From NCBI GenBank assembly GCA_965207165.1, contig OZ242265.1, positions 930,001 through 994,000 of the forward strand: a DNA stretch of 64,000 nt, written 5' to 3'. Shown in pieces: positions 36,674 to 45,033 of this stretch; the stretch's first letter is position 1, and every line of letters starts with the position of its first letter. The position numbers and the translations under genes were made by a program. Source of the stretch: JAAXHV01 sp965207165. GTDB taxonomy: Bacteria; Pseudomonadota; Gammaproteobacteria; Eutrophobiales; Eutrophobiaceae. The notes under the pieces were generated by a model. The model did no database searches and was not told the origin of the DNA. It was given only the letters and a program-made list of their open reading frames with translations.

Positions 36674-37663
36674 TTATTTTATGGCAATGGGATTAGCCGG
36701 CGAACCGGTGCCGCCGAATATTTTCAGGGGCGAGGCAATAAACATGCAGTCGTAACGCCGGTCGGTTGCGCAGTCCTCGGCAAGTTCCTCCAGGTGCATT
36801 ATTTCACCAAACAACATGCCCTGGTCGCGGATCAATGCCCGGTGCAGCGGAAAGTGGGTTCCGGTCGTGGATGAAAAAGTCTGTTCATTACCGAGGGTAT
36901 CGGTGCACAGCGCCGGTATTTCCATATCATAAAACCACTGTACCAGTTCTTTCTCGTAGGTGAGGCCCGGCTCAACAAGGTTAAAACTGCGCTCCGGTTT
37001 ATCCACGTCGTCACCGTAAAATTCATCGATGCGACCGGTAAAGAAAACGTTAAGCCAGCCCGTCCGTATCAGCAGGATGTCGCGTTTTTCAATCCGGCTG
37101 CCCTGCTGTTCAAGACAGGCGCGTAACTCTTCAAAGCTGATATGGTAGCCGGCTTCCAGGTGAGGCAATTGTTTATGGCGGGCCAGGTCGGCAAGTACGG
37201 CCCGGCCTACCACGCCGTGTTCCGCCACGGGCCTGATGCTGCAACGCTGCAAGCCGCCTTTGGTACTGTTTGCATCATAACCGTTGTAAAGTTTATCGTC
37301 GTACCAGACATGCCCAAGTGCGTCGAAGTGCGTGGTGCCATGCAGGGGCAGTGACACCATGTCTTCACTGGACTCGCCGCCGCCACAGCATTTTAGCCGG
37401 GTTATCTTACCGGCTTCATAATGACCTTTATCGCGCAACATGAAGCGTTGGGGCTGGATGCGTCCCGGCGCAACCGGATCGCCTTTGTCCGTACATACAT
37501 CTATTCCCAGGGTAAAGGTCCGGCCCTTGCGAACGGAGCCGACAGCGCGCAATACCTGTTCCTGGTCCAGGTAGCGGACTGCACCGGTATCATCATCCTC
37601 TCCCCATTTACCCCAGTTACTTGGCGTCTCTTTCAATAATTCCGTCATGCTGATTTCAGACAT
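36674..37663 (-). CDS. Cyclase-family (kynurenine formamidase-like) hydrolase
   Basis: A 329-residue protein of the cyclase/KynB-like metal hydrolase family, which opens amide, imide or ester bonds such as N-formylkynurenine. The metal motif is LHGTTHFDALGH (His108 to His118), close to the classical HxGTHxDxPxH. NPIAIK at the C-terminus is shared with the cyclase at 61624. There is no signal peptide, so it should be cytoplasmic. It is placed between an MFS carrier and hyuAB, which suggests uptake, ring opening and ATP-dependent hydrolysis of one cyclic amide or imide compound. Confidence 0.88.
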   Translation of the reverse strand: MSEISMTELLKETPSNWGKWGEDDDTGAVRYLDQEQVLRAVGSVRKGRTFTLGIDVCTDKGDPVAPGRIQPQRFMLRDKGHYEAGKITRLKCCGGGESSEDMVSLPLHGTTHFDALGHVWYDDKLYNGYDANSTKGGLQRCSIRPVAEHGVVGRAVLADLARHKQLPHLEAGYHISFEELRACLEQQGSRIEKRDILLIRTGWLNVFFTGRIDEFYGDDVDKPERSFNLVEPGLTYEKELVQWFYDMEIPALCTDTLGNEQTFSSTTGTHFPLHRALIRDQGMLFGEIMHLEELAEDCATDRRYDCMFIASPLKIFGGTGSPANPIAIK

Positions 37664-37698
37664 CGGTCGAAGCCTCCCGTTATGTATGTTGACAGGGG

Positions 37699-38901
37699 TC
37701 AGGCAGAGCTTGCGCCGTTTTCCCGTTCAGGGTAAGCACCCATCAGTAAAACAAGGAACGTGGCGATACCCATCAGGACCGCCATGCCGCCCAATATTAG
37801 CGTGTAAGAGCCCAGGGCATCAAATCCGGCGCCCATTAACCAGGGTCCCACGACCCCGCCAAGCATATGCAAGGTCAGGAGCACACCGTAGATGCTGCCG
37901 AAGTGAAGGGTGCCGAAGTACCGTCCCACCATGTATCCCAGAGCGTCACCCTCACCACCCCAGGCAAAGCCGAGCAAGGCGGCGCATGCTACCAGGGTAT
38001 AACCACCGGCTCCCGACCATAAAAGCACGAATATCATGATGCCGGCGCTCCACAGGCAGGCAATCAACCGGGGGGCAAAAAAACGGTCGAGCAATACCCC
38101 GGTCAGCAAACGGCCCAGGAACTGGGACAACCCGAAGGCGGAGGCGGCCAGCGCGGCGCTTTGTGCCGAGAGTCCGCGATCCGTCAGCAACGGCACCATG
38201 TGAATCAGGAAACCCAGCAGGGTGGTTGAGCCCAGGAAAAAAGCGCTGCCGATCAACCAGAAATCCCTTGACGACAGGGCCTGGGATAACTCCATTCCAT
38301 GGTCATCAGGGCAGGGTGCAGGCGCCCCTCCGGCGGTACTGGCGTCCCGGTATGTCTCACTCAAACACAGGCAGACCAGGGGCAGGGTAATAAATAACAC
38401 CGTTATACCGATTATGGCATAAGCCTGCCGCCAGCCGAATGCCACAATCAGCATGAAGGCCAGGTAAGGCAATATGAACTGTCCCAATCCGGTGCCGGAG
38501 TTGGCAATGCCCAGTGCAAGGCCGCGATGCTGCACAAACGAACGGGTGATGACCTTGAAGTAAGGCAGTGTGGAAGTGCCGCCGGCAACCAGTCCGATAA
38601 CGATAAATACCGCATAAAACCGGTAAAGCTCATCGTCGATAAAATAAAAGGTGAGCAGGCTTAACGCAAAAACGAACACACAGGGAATTATGACGCGGCG
38701 ACTGCCAAGCCGGTCCACCAGGCGGCCTATGACAGGCAGTCCGATTACCGTGAACAGCAGAAAGATGGAAAAAGCGCGGGAGATCTGGCCGCGGCTCCAA
38801 TCCGTCTCCTGCAGTATGTTTTCAAAAAAGACACTGAAAGTACTGCCGATCACCACCATAATGCTCAGCATGAGACCGAGCCAGGCGCCGGCAAGGTTCA
38901 A
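37699..38901 (-). CDS. MFS transporter (oxalate/formate- or monocarboxylate-type)
   Basis: A 400-residue major facilitator with 12 predicted membrane segments. The loop between helices 2 and 3, GRLVDRLGSRRVI, is the MFS motif, and the YFKVITRSFVQHRGLALGIANSGTGLGQ segment is like OFA/monocarboxylate carriers. It is the first gene of the minus-strand unit with the cyclase and hyuAB and so probably imports their substrate. The start at 38901 would be TTG with no clear ribosome-binding site. The frame stays open further upstream without an ATG, so the N-terminus is uncertain by up to about 20 residues. Confidence 0.85.
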   Translation of the reverse strand: MNLAGAWLGLMLSIMVVIGSTFSVFFENILQETDWSRGQISRAFSIFLLFTVIGLPVIGRLVDRLGSRRVIIPCVFVFALSLLTFYFIDDELYRFYAVFIVIGLVAGGTSTLPYFKVITRSFVQHRGLALGIANSGTGLGQFILPYLAFMLIVAFGWRQAYAIIGITVLFITLPLVCLCLSETYRDASTAGGAPAPCPDDHGMELSQALSSRDFWLIGSAFFLGSTTLLGFLIHMVPLLTDRGLSAQSAALAASAFGLSQFLGRLLTGVLLDRFFAPRLIACLWSAGIMIFVLLWSGAGGYTLVACAALLGFAWGGEGDALGYMVGRYFGTLHFGSIYGVLLTLHMLGGVVGPWLMGAGFDALGSYTLILGGMAVLMGIATFLVLLMGAYPERENGASSA

Positions 38902-39099
38902 ATTGCGGATATTGTTATCCAGGGAACACCACTCCGTACGGTTCCGTAACCGCCTTTTGCAATCGGCAGAAAAATGCCAATCTCCATCATGTTATCATCT
39001 CCCGGTGAGGTTCCGGATCTGATTGTTTTTATCAGTAAAGTCTACCATACACGTGGTTGACCGATTAGCCGGAAAACGATACCCGATAATGGAAAAATA

Positions 39100-41124
39100 A
39101 TGCCTGAAAATACCGAGATCATAAAAAGCAACTGCCCGCGCGACTGTTATGACGGCTGCGGCATCAGCATAGAGAAGATTAACGGCCGCATCAGCAGGGT
39201 CTTGGGAGATGAAACCCACCCGGTATCCCGCGGGCGGCTGTGCAACAAGTGCGCGATTGCCTATAACGGCGTCTGGCAGGATGAAAACGAGCGGTTGCTG
39301 TACCCGATGAAGCGCACAGGCGAAAAGGGCGCGGGGCAGTTTGAACGTATCGGCTGGGACGAGGCAATAGATACCATAACCGGCAGGCTGAAACACGATA
39401 TTGCCGGGCACGGCCCCGAATCCGTTCTGCACACCCACTATTCCGGGACATTATCGCTTATCGCCTTGCTGTTCCCCATGCGTTTTTTTCTGAAACTGGG
39501 CGCATCGGAGGTTGACCCGGACAGTATCTGTAACGCTGCCGGCCACGCCGCGCTGTCGCTGTTATACGGGGAATCCCACGTCGGTTTCGACCCGCGCACT
39601 ATAAGGGATTCAAACTGCGTGCTCATCTGGGGCGCCAACCCGTCCCACACGGGCCCGCACAGCCACAAACACTGGTTTGCCGCATCCCCGGCAAAAAAGA
39701 TCGTGGTCGACCCGTTACGCACAAAGACGGCCCGGGATGCGGATTACCACCTGCAGCTTCGCCCCGGCACGGATGCGGCCCTGGCGTACAGCCTGCTGCA
39801 CGTAATGCAGCGGGAGGGCTTGTTCGATGACGATTTTGTCAGCCGGCATACCCTTGGAAGCCAAGAGCTATTGCCGGTGATTGCGCGTTGTACGCCGGAA
39901 TGGGGCGCACGGCAGACCGGGGTACCGGTGAAACTGATTGAGGAAGCCGCAAGGTGTTATGCGGCCGGTCCCTCGCTGTTATGGTTTGGGCAGGGCTTTC
40001 AACGCCAGGTCAACGGCGGCAACTGCATGCGCGCCGTGGGCCTGTTGCCTGCCTTTACCGGCAACATAGGAAAACCCGGTACGGGGTTTACCTACGTTAC
40101 CATCACCCCGGCCCTTGCCGGGCTGGATTTTGACGCCATGGTCGGTGCGCAGCTTGCTTCTGCCGAACCTGTATCGATCAGCCACATGGACTTTGCCGGG
40201 CAACTATCGAACCCGGGCAGGTTCAAAACCCTGTTTGTCTGGAACACCAACCCGGTGGCCTCGGCGCCCAACCAGACCCAACTGCGCCAGGCTATGCAGC
40301 GGGAAGACCTGTTTACCGTGGTTATAGACTGCTTCCGGACAGACTCGGCGGATTATGCAGACATCGTCCTGCCGGCTGCGAGTTTCCTGGAATTCGATGA
40401 CCTGACCTTCAGTTATTTTCACTACAATATCGGCGTACAGTCCGGGGCCATGGCGCCCATGGGCGAATCCCTGCCGAACCAGGAAATCTTCCGGCGCCTG
40501 GCAAAAGGCATGGATTATACCGACGAGGAATTATTTGAAACGGACGAAGACCTGATTGCGTCGATGCTGGAACAGATGGGAGTGCAGGGCGGTTTCAGGG
40601 AATTCCAGCAAAGGGGTTGGCAACCGATCAGCGACGAACCCGTCATCCCGTGGGCGGACCTGCAGTTTCCGACCCCGAGCAGCAGGATAGAACTGGCGTC
40701 AGCAACTGCCGAACAGCAGGGACTGCCGCGAGTTCCCCTGGCAATAACGGATAAGGGACAAGATAAGGGACAATTCCGGCTGATTACCCCTGCTTCCGAC
40801 TACAGGCTGAACGATTCCTATGCCAATGATCCAAAACTTGCCCGCAATGCCGGCGGCCCGGAGGTATATATTCACCCGCTGGACGCGGAACGTCTCGGGG
40901 TTGAAAACGGTGCGACGGTTACCCTGGACAATGACAATGGCAGCATGGAATTGACCGCGACTATTGATGAAGTTTCAGTGCCCGGTGTATTAGTATCCTA
41001 TAAGGGCAGGTGGCCCAAGCAGGAACAAGGCCACAGGACTGTGAACGCACTGCACATAGGACAAAAGGCGGATATGGCAGAGAGCACCAGTGTCCATAGT
41101 ACGCTGGTAACGCTCACTCCCTGA
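39100..41124 (+). CDS. Molybdopterin-dependent oxidoreductase (bis-MGD, [4Fe-4S])
   Basis: A 674-residue soluble member of the DMSO reductase superfamily. The N-terminal iron-sulfur site is C12-x3-C16-x3-C20 and C48 (CPRDCYDGC ... GRLCNKC). The molybdopterin core has ILIW-type VLIWGANPSHTGPHSHKHW and FVWNTNPVASAPNQ, and the C-terminal dinucleotide domain starts near residue 590 (RLITPASDYRLNDS). ICNAAGHAA near 141-149 may hold the metal ligand, but I cannot assign it. It has no Tat signal and no partner subunits beside it, so it likely acts alone or with a diffusible electron carrier. The reaction is unknown. It is divergent from the MFS gene and converges with the PrnB-like gene. Confidence 0.88.
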   Translation: MPENTEIIKSNCPRDCYDGCGISIEKINGRISRVLGDETHPVSRGRLCNKCAIAYNGVWQDENERLLYPMKRTGEKGAGQFERIGWDEAIDTITGRLKHDIAGHGPESVLHTHYSGTLSLIALLFPMRFFLKLGASEVDPDSICNAAGHAALSLLYGESHVGFDPRTIRDSNCVLIWGANPSHTGPHSHKHWFAASPAKKIVVDPLRTKTARDADYHLQLRPGTDAALAYSLLHVMQREGLFDDDFVSRHTLGSQELLPVIARCTPEWGARQTGVPVKLIEEAARCYAAGPSLLWFGQGFQRQVNGGNCMRAVGLLPAFTGNIGKPGTGFTYVTITPALAGLDFDAMVGAQLASAEPVSISHMDFAGQLSNPGRFKTLFVWNTNPVASAPNQTQLRQAMQREDLFTVVIDCFRTDSADYADIVLPAASFLEFDDLTFSYFHYNIGVQSGAMAPMGESLPNQEIFRRLAKGMDYTDEELFETDEDLIASMLEQMGVQGGFREFQQRGWQPISDEPVIPWADLQFPTPSSRIELASATAEQQGLPRVPLAITDKGQDKGQFRLITPASDYRLNDSYANDPKLARNAGGPEVYIHPLDAERLGVENGATVTLDNDNGSMELTATIDEVSVPGVLVSYKGRWPKQEQGHRTVNALHIGQKADMAESTSVHSTLVTLTP

Positions 41125-41141
41125 TTTTCAACCCTCCCGGC

Positions 41142-42314
41142 TTAAACCAGGCAGGCTCTCAGTCTTTGCAGGTCATGGTGCCGGCTGGGGATGTCATCAC
41201 GGTCTGCCGCCAGCCTGAGGTCGCGTAATTTTTCCAACGCATCCAGCAGCACCGGCAAGGGCGGCCCGCTGGCGGTGATATTGACCAGGCCGTCTTCGGG
41301 TAAGTCTGCTGCCGGTCTGGCGATAAACTTCTCTACCAGTTTATCGTGGTGTGAAGCGGCTGATTGTCCATGAATATCAACTACATTTAAATAACTTTTA
41401 AGGTTATTTATGAACCACTCCTTATCACTGTTATCATCCATTTCTTCCAGGAACCGGTCCATGAAGCTTTTGCGCCGCATGCAATCCCGTAATAATTCCT
41501 GCTCTACCGGCAACATGAACAGGAATTTGTCGATCATGACCTGCGAGTACGACGGATTGTCCGCACTGCACAACCCCAGCAACAGGTCGATTATATTGAT
41601 GCCGGCAAAGTCACCTGCATTTGCGCCGCGATATACGTTGGGGCCCACGCGGTAGGGCTTGTAATAGGGGCGGACACTGTTGAAAAAACGGTCGGTATCC
41701 AGTTCGTCAAACAAACAATCGTTATACCTGAGGACGTCTTCCAGTGCCGATTTGGCATCATCGAACAGGTAACGGGTCAGCCGATGGGAAATACCCATGG
41801 GCAGGATGCGCCTCAGCGCCTCGGATGCACGCTGGTAAGCAAAGATCCCCAGCGTATTGTAATCAAGAAACAGTACTTCGTCCTTCAGTGAGGTGAACGT
41901 GCGGTAAACACCATCTTTTGCAGGATTGGCGATTGACATATGGCCGGTGGCAAAACGCGGCGTTACACCCAGGGTTGTGGCCAGGTGCAAGGCAAGCGCC
42001 GACGCTTCAACCAGGGGAGAAGTCGTCTCCCGTGAAGGTTCGGTGATCTCGTGCCGGCGGCAGGATGCCATGAAAAAACCGACGCAACCGAGCAGGCTAT
42101 ACTGGTTTTCAAACCCTTCATCGGTATTGCCTTCCTTTAACAGGGGAATGATATGGCTGTTTCCTTCCTCAACCAGGGTTTCCTTGATTGAATCACCGAC
42201 ACCGATAACGGCCTGCCGGTCTTCCTGGGCAAAATAAGTCTCTTCAAGTTCCGTGTTCATTTCAACGAATGAAGTACGTAACCAGTTGTCGAACAGTTCT
42301 ACGTTTTTGCTCAT
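41142..42314 (-). CDS. PrnB-family (monodechloroaminopyrrolnitrin synthase-like) protein
   Basis: A 390-residue protein resembling PrnB (DUF1864), the haem enzyme that rearranges 7-chlorotryptophan to a phenylpyrrole in pyrrolnitrin synthesis and belongs to the indoleamine/tryptophan dioxygenase superfamily. From memory of PrnB, matching blocks are GCVGFFMASCRRH (77-88), RPYYKPYRVGPNVYRG (215-230) and SAASHHDKLVEKF (318-330), whose His322/His323 aligns with the haem-ligand region. No tryptophan halogenase, PrnC- or PrnD-like gene is in the window, so pyrrolnitrin itself is unlikely. Oxidation or rearrangement of an indole or other aromatic amine is the inference. It lies downstream of a TonB receptor on the same strand. 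Confidence 0.82.
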   Translation of the reverse strand: MSKNVELFDNWLRTSFVEMNTELEETYFAQEDRQAVIGVGDSIKETLVEEGNSHIIPLLKEGNTDEGFENQYSLLGCVGFFMASCRRHEITEPSRETTSPLVEASALALHLATTLGVTPRFATGHMSIANPAKDGVYRTFTSLKDEVLFLDYNTLGIFAYQRASEALRRILPMGISHRLTRYLFDDAKSALEDVLRYNDCLFDELDTDRFFNSVRPYYKPYRVGPNVYRGANAGDFAGINIIDLLLGLCSADNPSYSQVMIDKFLFMLPVEQELLRDCMRRKSFMDRFLEEMDDNSDKEWFINNLKSYLNVVDIHGQSAASHHDKLVEKFIARPAADLPEDGLVNITASGPPLPVLLDALEKLRDLRLAADRDDIPSRHHDLQRLRACLV

Positions 42315-42505
42315 TAAATGGCCTGTTGTCCGGTAAGTTATACGTGATGAGCGCAGGACTCGCCGGTCATGTTTTTTTTATCTGCTGTGCCTGTAATCAG
42401 TGGGATTATAAACCCTAATTGATTTTCAATAATATGAGAAACGGGAGAAAAAATATGAATGTGGCACTATCAACAACAGGAAGGCGATGAAAACGTGTCT
42501 CAGAT

Positions 42506-42534
42506 ACCTGCGCCGTCGACGTATAACGGCGCAG
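42506..42534 (-). terminator. Candidate terminator hairpin after the second TonB receptor gene
   Basis: A perfect 10-bp inverted repeat (CCTGCGCCGT at 42506-42515 and its complement at 42525-42534) with a 9-base loop lies 26 bases past the receptor stop. It is GC-rich and could end or attenuate the transcript before the PrnB-like gene. No T-run follows on the minus strand, so intrinsic termination is doubtful. The rest of the 246-base gap to the PrnB-like start shows only AT-rich sequence. Confidence 0.4.
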
Positions 42535-42560
42535 GCTCACCACTTGAAGAGCAAGTCGTT

Positions 42561-44807
42561 TCAGAAGTTCATGGTTACGCCGACGCCGATCGTTCTGGGC
42601 AGGCCGCGGCTTAACTGCGCCGGTTGCACACGGTCAGGGTCGATATTGGTGATGACATCGTCATCAAACAAATTCCTGGCAAAGACGCTTAATGACCAGT
42701 TGTTCATTTCATAACCCAGGGTCAGATCGACAATGGTGTAAGAGGGCAAAATGCTGATGGTCGGTTGTGACGAAAATTCGTTGCCGGAACTGCCCACGTG
42801 CCGCACGTCTGCACGAATGAAGCCGGAACCGTTCCCCAGAGGTATGCCGTAATCAACGGAACCGGATGCGGTAAATTCCGGGATATAAGGCGGTTCATCT
42901 CCATCGGCATTCACACCGGGAATGGAAGTTGCAACTTCTGAATCCACATAAGCAAATCCGAATTGCAACGTCAATACTTCCGATGCCAGGAAAGTGAAAT
43001 CGCCCTCAAAGCCGGTGTTTTCGATCTTGCCTGAATTCAACATCTGGAAAAAGCCGCAATCCAGCGGGACGTTCGTTTGAATGTCGTCAAATTCGTTGTA
43101 ATAAACGGCCAGGTTCGCGGTCAGACGATTATCAAGCCAGGAGGTTTTAGCGCCGACCTCATAGTTTTCCAGGCTGTCTGAATTAAACGGCGCGTTCCAG
43201 CTTGACCCCAGTGCCGTCACTTCGGCGCGACAGACCTCGGGGATAAAACCGTTTATCCCGCCTAATCGGAAACCTTCCGAATAAGTGGCATAGACCATGT
43301 GATCTTCGGATACGTCAAAAGATACTTCAACCTTGGGTACCCAGTCATCCTGTTTGATGATATCCTCATCGATCGTCAGACCGCCATTGGCAACCCCGGA
43401 ACCCAGGATGTACGCGTCGTTCTCATAATCGAAATAGCGGAAACCGAGTTTCAACCTGAGTGCGTCGGTGACATGCAAGGTGGCCTCGCCAAACACCGCG
43501 AACTGCTCCGAATCAATAGTCGTCGTCCCATCAAACACGGAATCCGCCACCGCGCCGAAACAAGGTCCGGTCAGTGTCGGGCAGGGAGGAGGGCCGCCTA
43601 TGGAAACAAAAAATGCATTCAGGCCGGGAGTAGGTTGCGTTTGCAGGAATTCCCTGTCATTGGCTTCGTAGTAACCGCCAATCAGCCATTCCAGCCGCGT
43701 ATCATTGTTTGAAGACAGGCGTATTTCCTGGATGACGGACTCGCTCGTATCCCAGGCCTGGTAATCGCTCCATGGTGCGCGTATTGGCGTCACTGCAAGC
43801 ACCCGGTAGGTGTCATCCAGGCTCTTCGCGATTTCCATATCAAAATACGAGGTAGCCGAGGTGAACAGGACCGGACCCAAATCGTAATCGAGATTAAAAT
43901 TGAAAGCGAAAAACTCCTGGCTATAAAAATCCTGAACGAGCTTGACGGTCTCGAATTCCTTGCTCACCGCGCCGATGATGGGATCATCTGGGCTTGGCAG
44001 GTATTCATCGGGCGGCCCGTCCGATTCCAGATCGTTGTACATAATGGCCGCCACGGCATTCAGCTTGTCACCATAGTAGGCTATTTGCGCCCTGCCGCCA
44101 TAAATCTCCTCGCTGTTGTAATCTTCTTCTTCCATGCCCGGGGCTACATTATCGATAAATCCGCCTTTTGAGGTGTTGTAGGCGTTGAGACGCATGGCAA
44201 CCCGGTCCGAAAGAGGCACATTCACGAACCCTTTCACCCTGTGATTTATGTCACCATCTTCGGTGTGGGAGACATTTGCGCCGAAATTTCCCGAAAACTC
44301 CTCGGTATCGGGCTTTGCGGTTACGACCCGGATTGTGCCGGCCATGGAACTGGCGCCGTAAAGCGTACCCTGGGGGCCGCGCAGGACTTCTATCCGCTCA
44401 ATATCGACAACACCCAAATCAGGGTTGTATCCGGCCACGGAAATCGGCATTTCATCAATATAGAGGCCCGCCAGCGAGCGGGTCTGGGGAGCGTTGTGGA
44501 TAATCCTGACTGCATTGACCCCTCGAATTACGATCTGTGACTGACCCGGGCCTGAACTGACGGAAGTCAGTCCCGGCACCATCTTGATGTAATCTTCAAA
44601 CCCTTCCACCAGGGCTCTCTCAAGCGTATCCGCGGTAATTGCCGTGATACTGCCGGCCGTGTCCTGAAGTGAAACAGCGCCACGTTTGTTGGCGGTAACA
44701 ACAATTTCTTCCAGGGTATTGTCGCTTTGCCCGAAGGATGGGCCGGTAAAAGCCGTTGCCAGGAGTAAAGTCTGCAGTTGATACAGGCAGGATGTGGATT
44801 TTTTCAC
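42561..44807 (-). CDS. TonB-dependent outer-membrane receptor
   Basis: A 748-residue receptor. I use the GTG at 44807, which has AGGGGA 8-13 bases upstream and gives a proper signal peptide (KKSTSCLYQLQTLLLATAFTGPSFGQ). The frame to 44870 would hide it. TonB box LEEIVVTANKR follows, then the plug (IERIEVLRGPQGTLYGASSMAGTIRV) and a beta-barrel ending in VGVTMNF. It differs clearly from the receptor at 7294 apart from family motifs. The next gene on this strand is the PrnB-like protein, so it may import that enzyme's substrate. The ligand is unknown. Confidence 0.92.
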   Translation of the reverse strand: MKKSTSCLYQLQTLLLATAFTGPSFGQSDNTLEEIVVTANKRGAVSLQDTAGSITAITADTLERALVEGFEDYIKMVPGLTSVSSGPGQSQIVIRGVNAVRIIHNAPQTRSLAGLYIDEMPISVAGYNPDLGVVDIERIEVLRGPQGTLYGASSMAGTIRVVTAKPDTEEFSGNFGANVSHTEDGDINHRVKGFVNVPLSDRVAMRLNAYNTSKGGFIDNVAPGMEEEDYNSEEIYGGRAQIAYYGDKLNAVAAIMYNDLESDGPPDEYLPSPDDPIIGAVSKEFETVKLVQDFYSQEFFAFNFNLDYDLGPVLFTSATSYFDMEIAKSLDDTYRVLAVTPIRAPWSDYQAWDTSESVIQEIRLSSNNDTRLEWLIGGYYEANDREFLQTQPTPGLNAFFVSIGGPPPCPTLTGPCFGAVADSVFDGTTTIDSEQFAVFGEATLHVTDALRLKLGFRYFDYENDAYILGSGVANGGLTIDEDIIKQDDWVPKVEVSFDVSEDHMVYATYSEGFRLGGINGFIPEVCRAEVTALGSSWNAPFNSDSLENYEVGAKTSWLDNRLTANLAVYYNEFDDIQTNVPLDCGFFQMLNSGKIENTGFEGDFTFLASEVLTLQFGFAYVDSEVATSIPGVNADGDEPPYIPEFTASGSVDYGIPLGNGSGFIRADVRHVGSSGNEFSSQPTISILPSYTIVDLTLGYEMNNWSLSVFARNLFDDDVITNIDPDRVQPAQLSRGLPRTIGVGVTMNF

Positions 44808-45033
44808 AATATATCCCCTAAACTGGTCATAATCATTGGAAGTACATATCAATAAGCAAATTTCATCCAATACAATTATTTGCCAACACTATTAATTAAT
44901 TGAATGTTGTGAAGCAGTCCTGCCACGGTCATTCGTTATTATGATACCTGCATGAGAATAAAGTATTGTACGGTCTCTTCACGGCGCAGTATAAATCTTA
45001 AAGTACATACATAGCCAGAGCGGGGTTACACAA

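Noticed and set aside
42454..42714. Short plus-strand frames with decent ribosome-binding sites between the PrnB-like and receptor genes
   Set aside because: An 11-codon frame and a 75-codon frame that runs into the antisense of the receptor; basic, low-complexity products with no motif.
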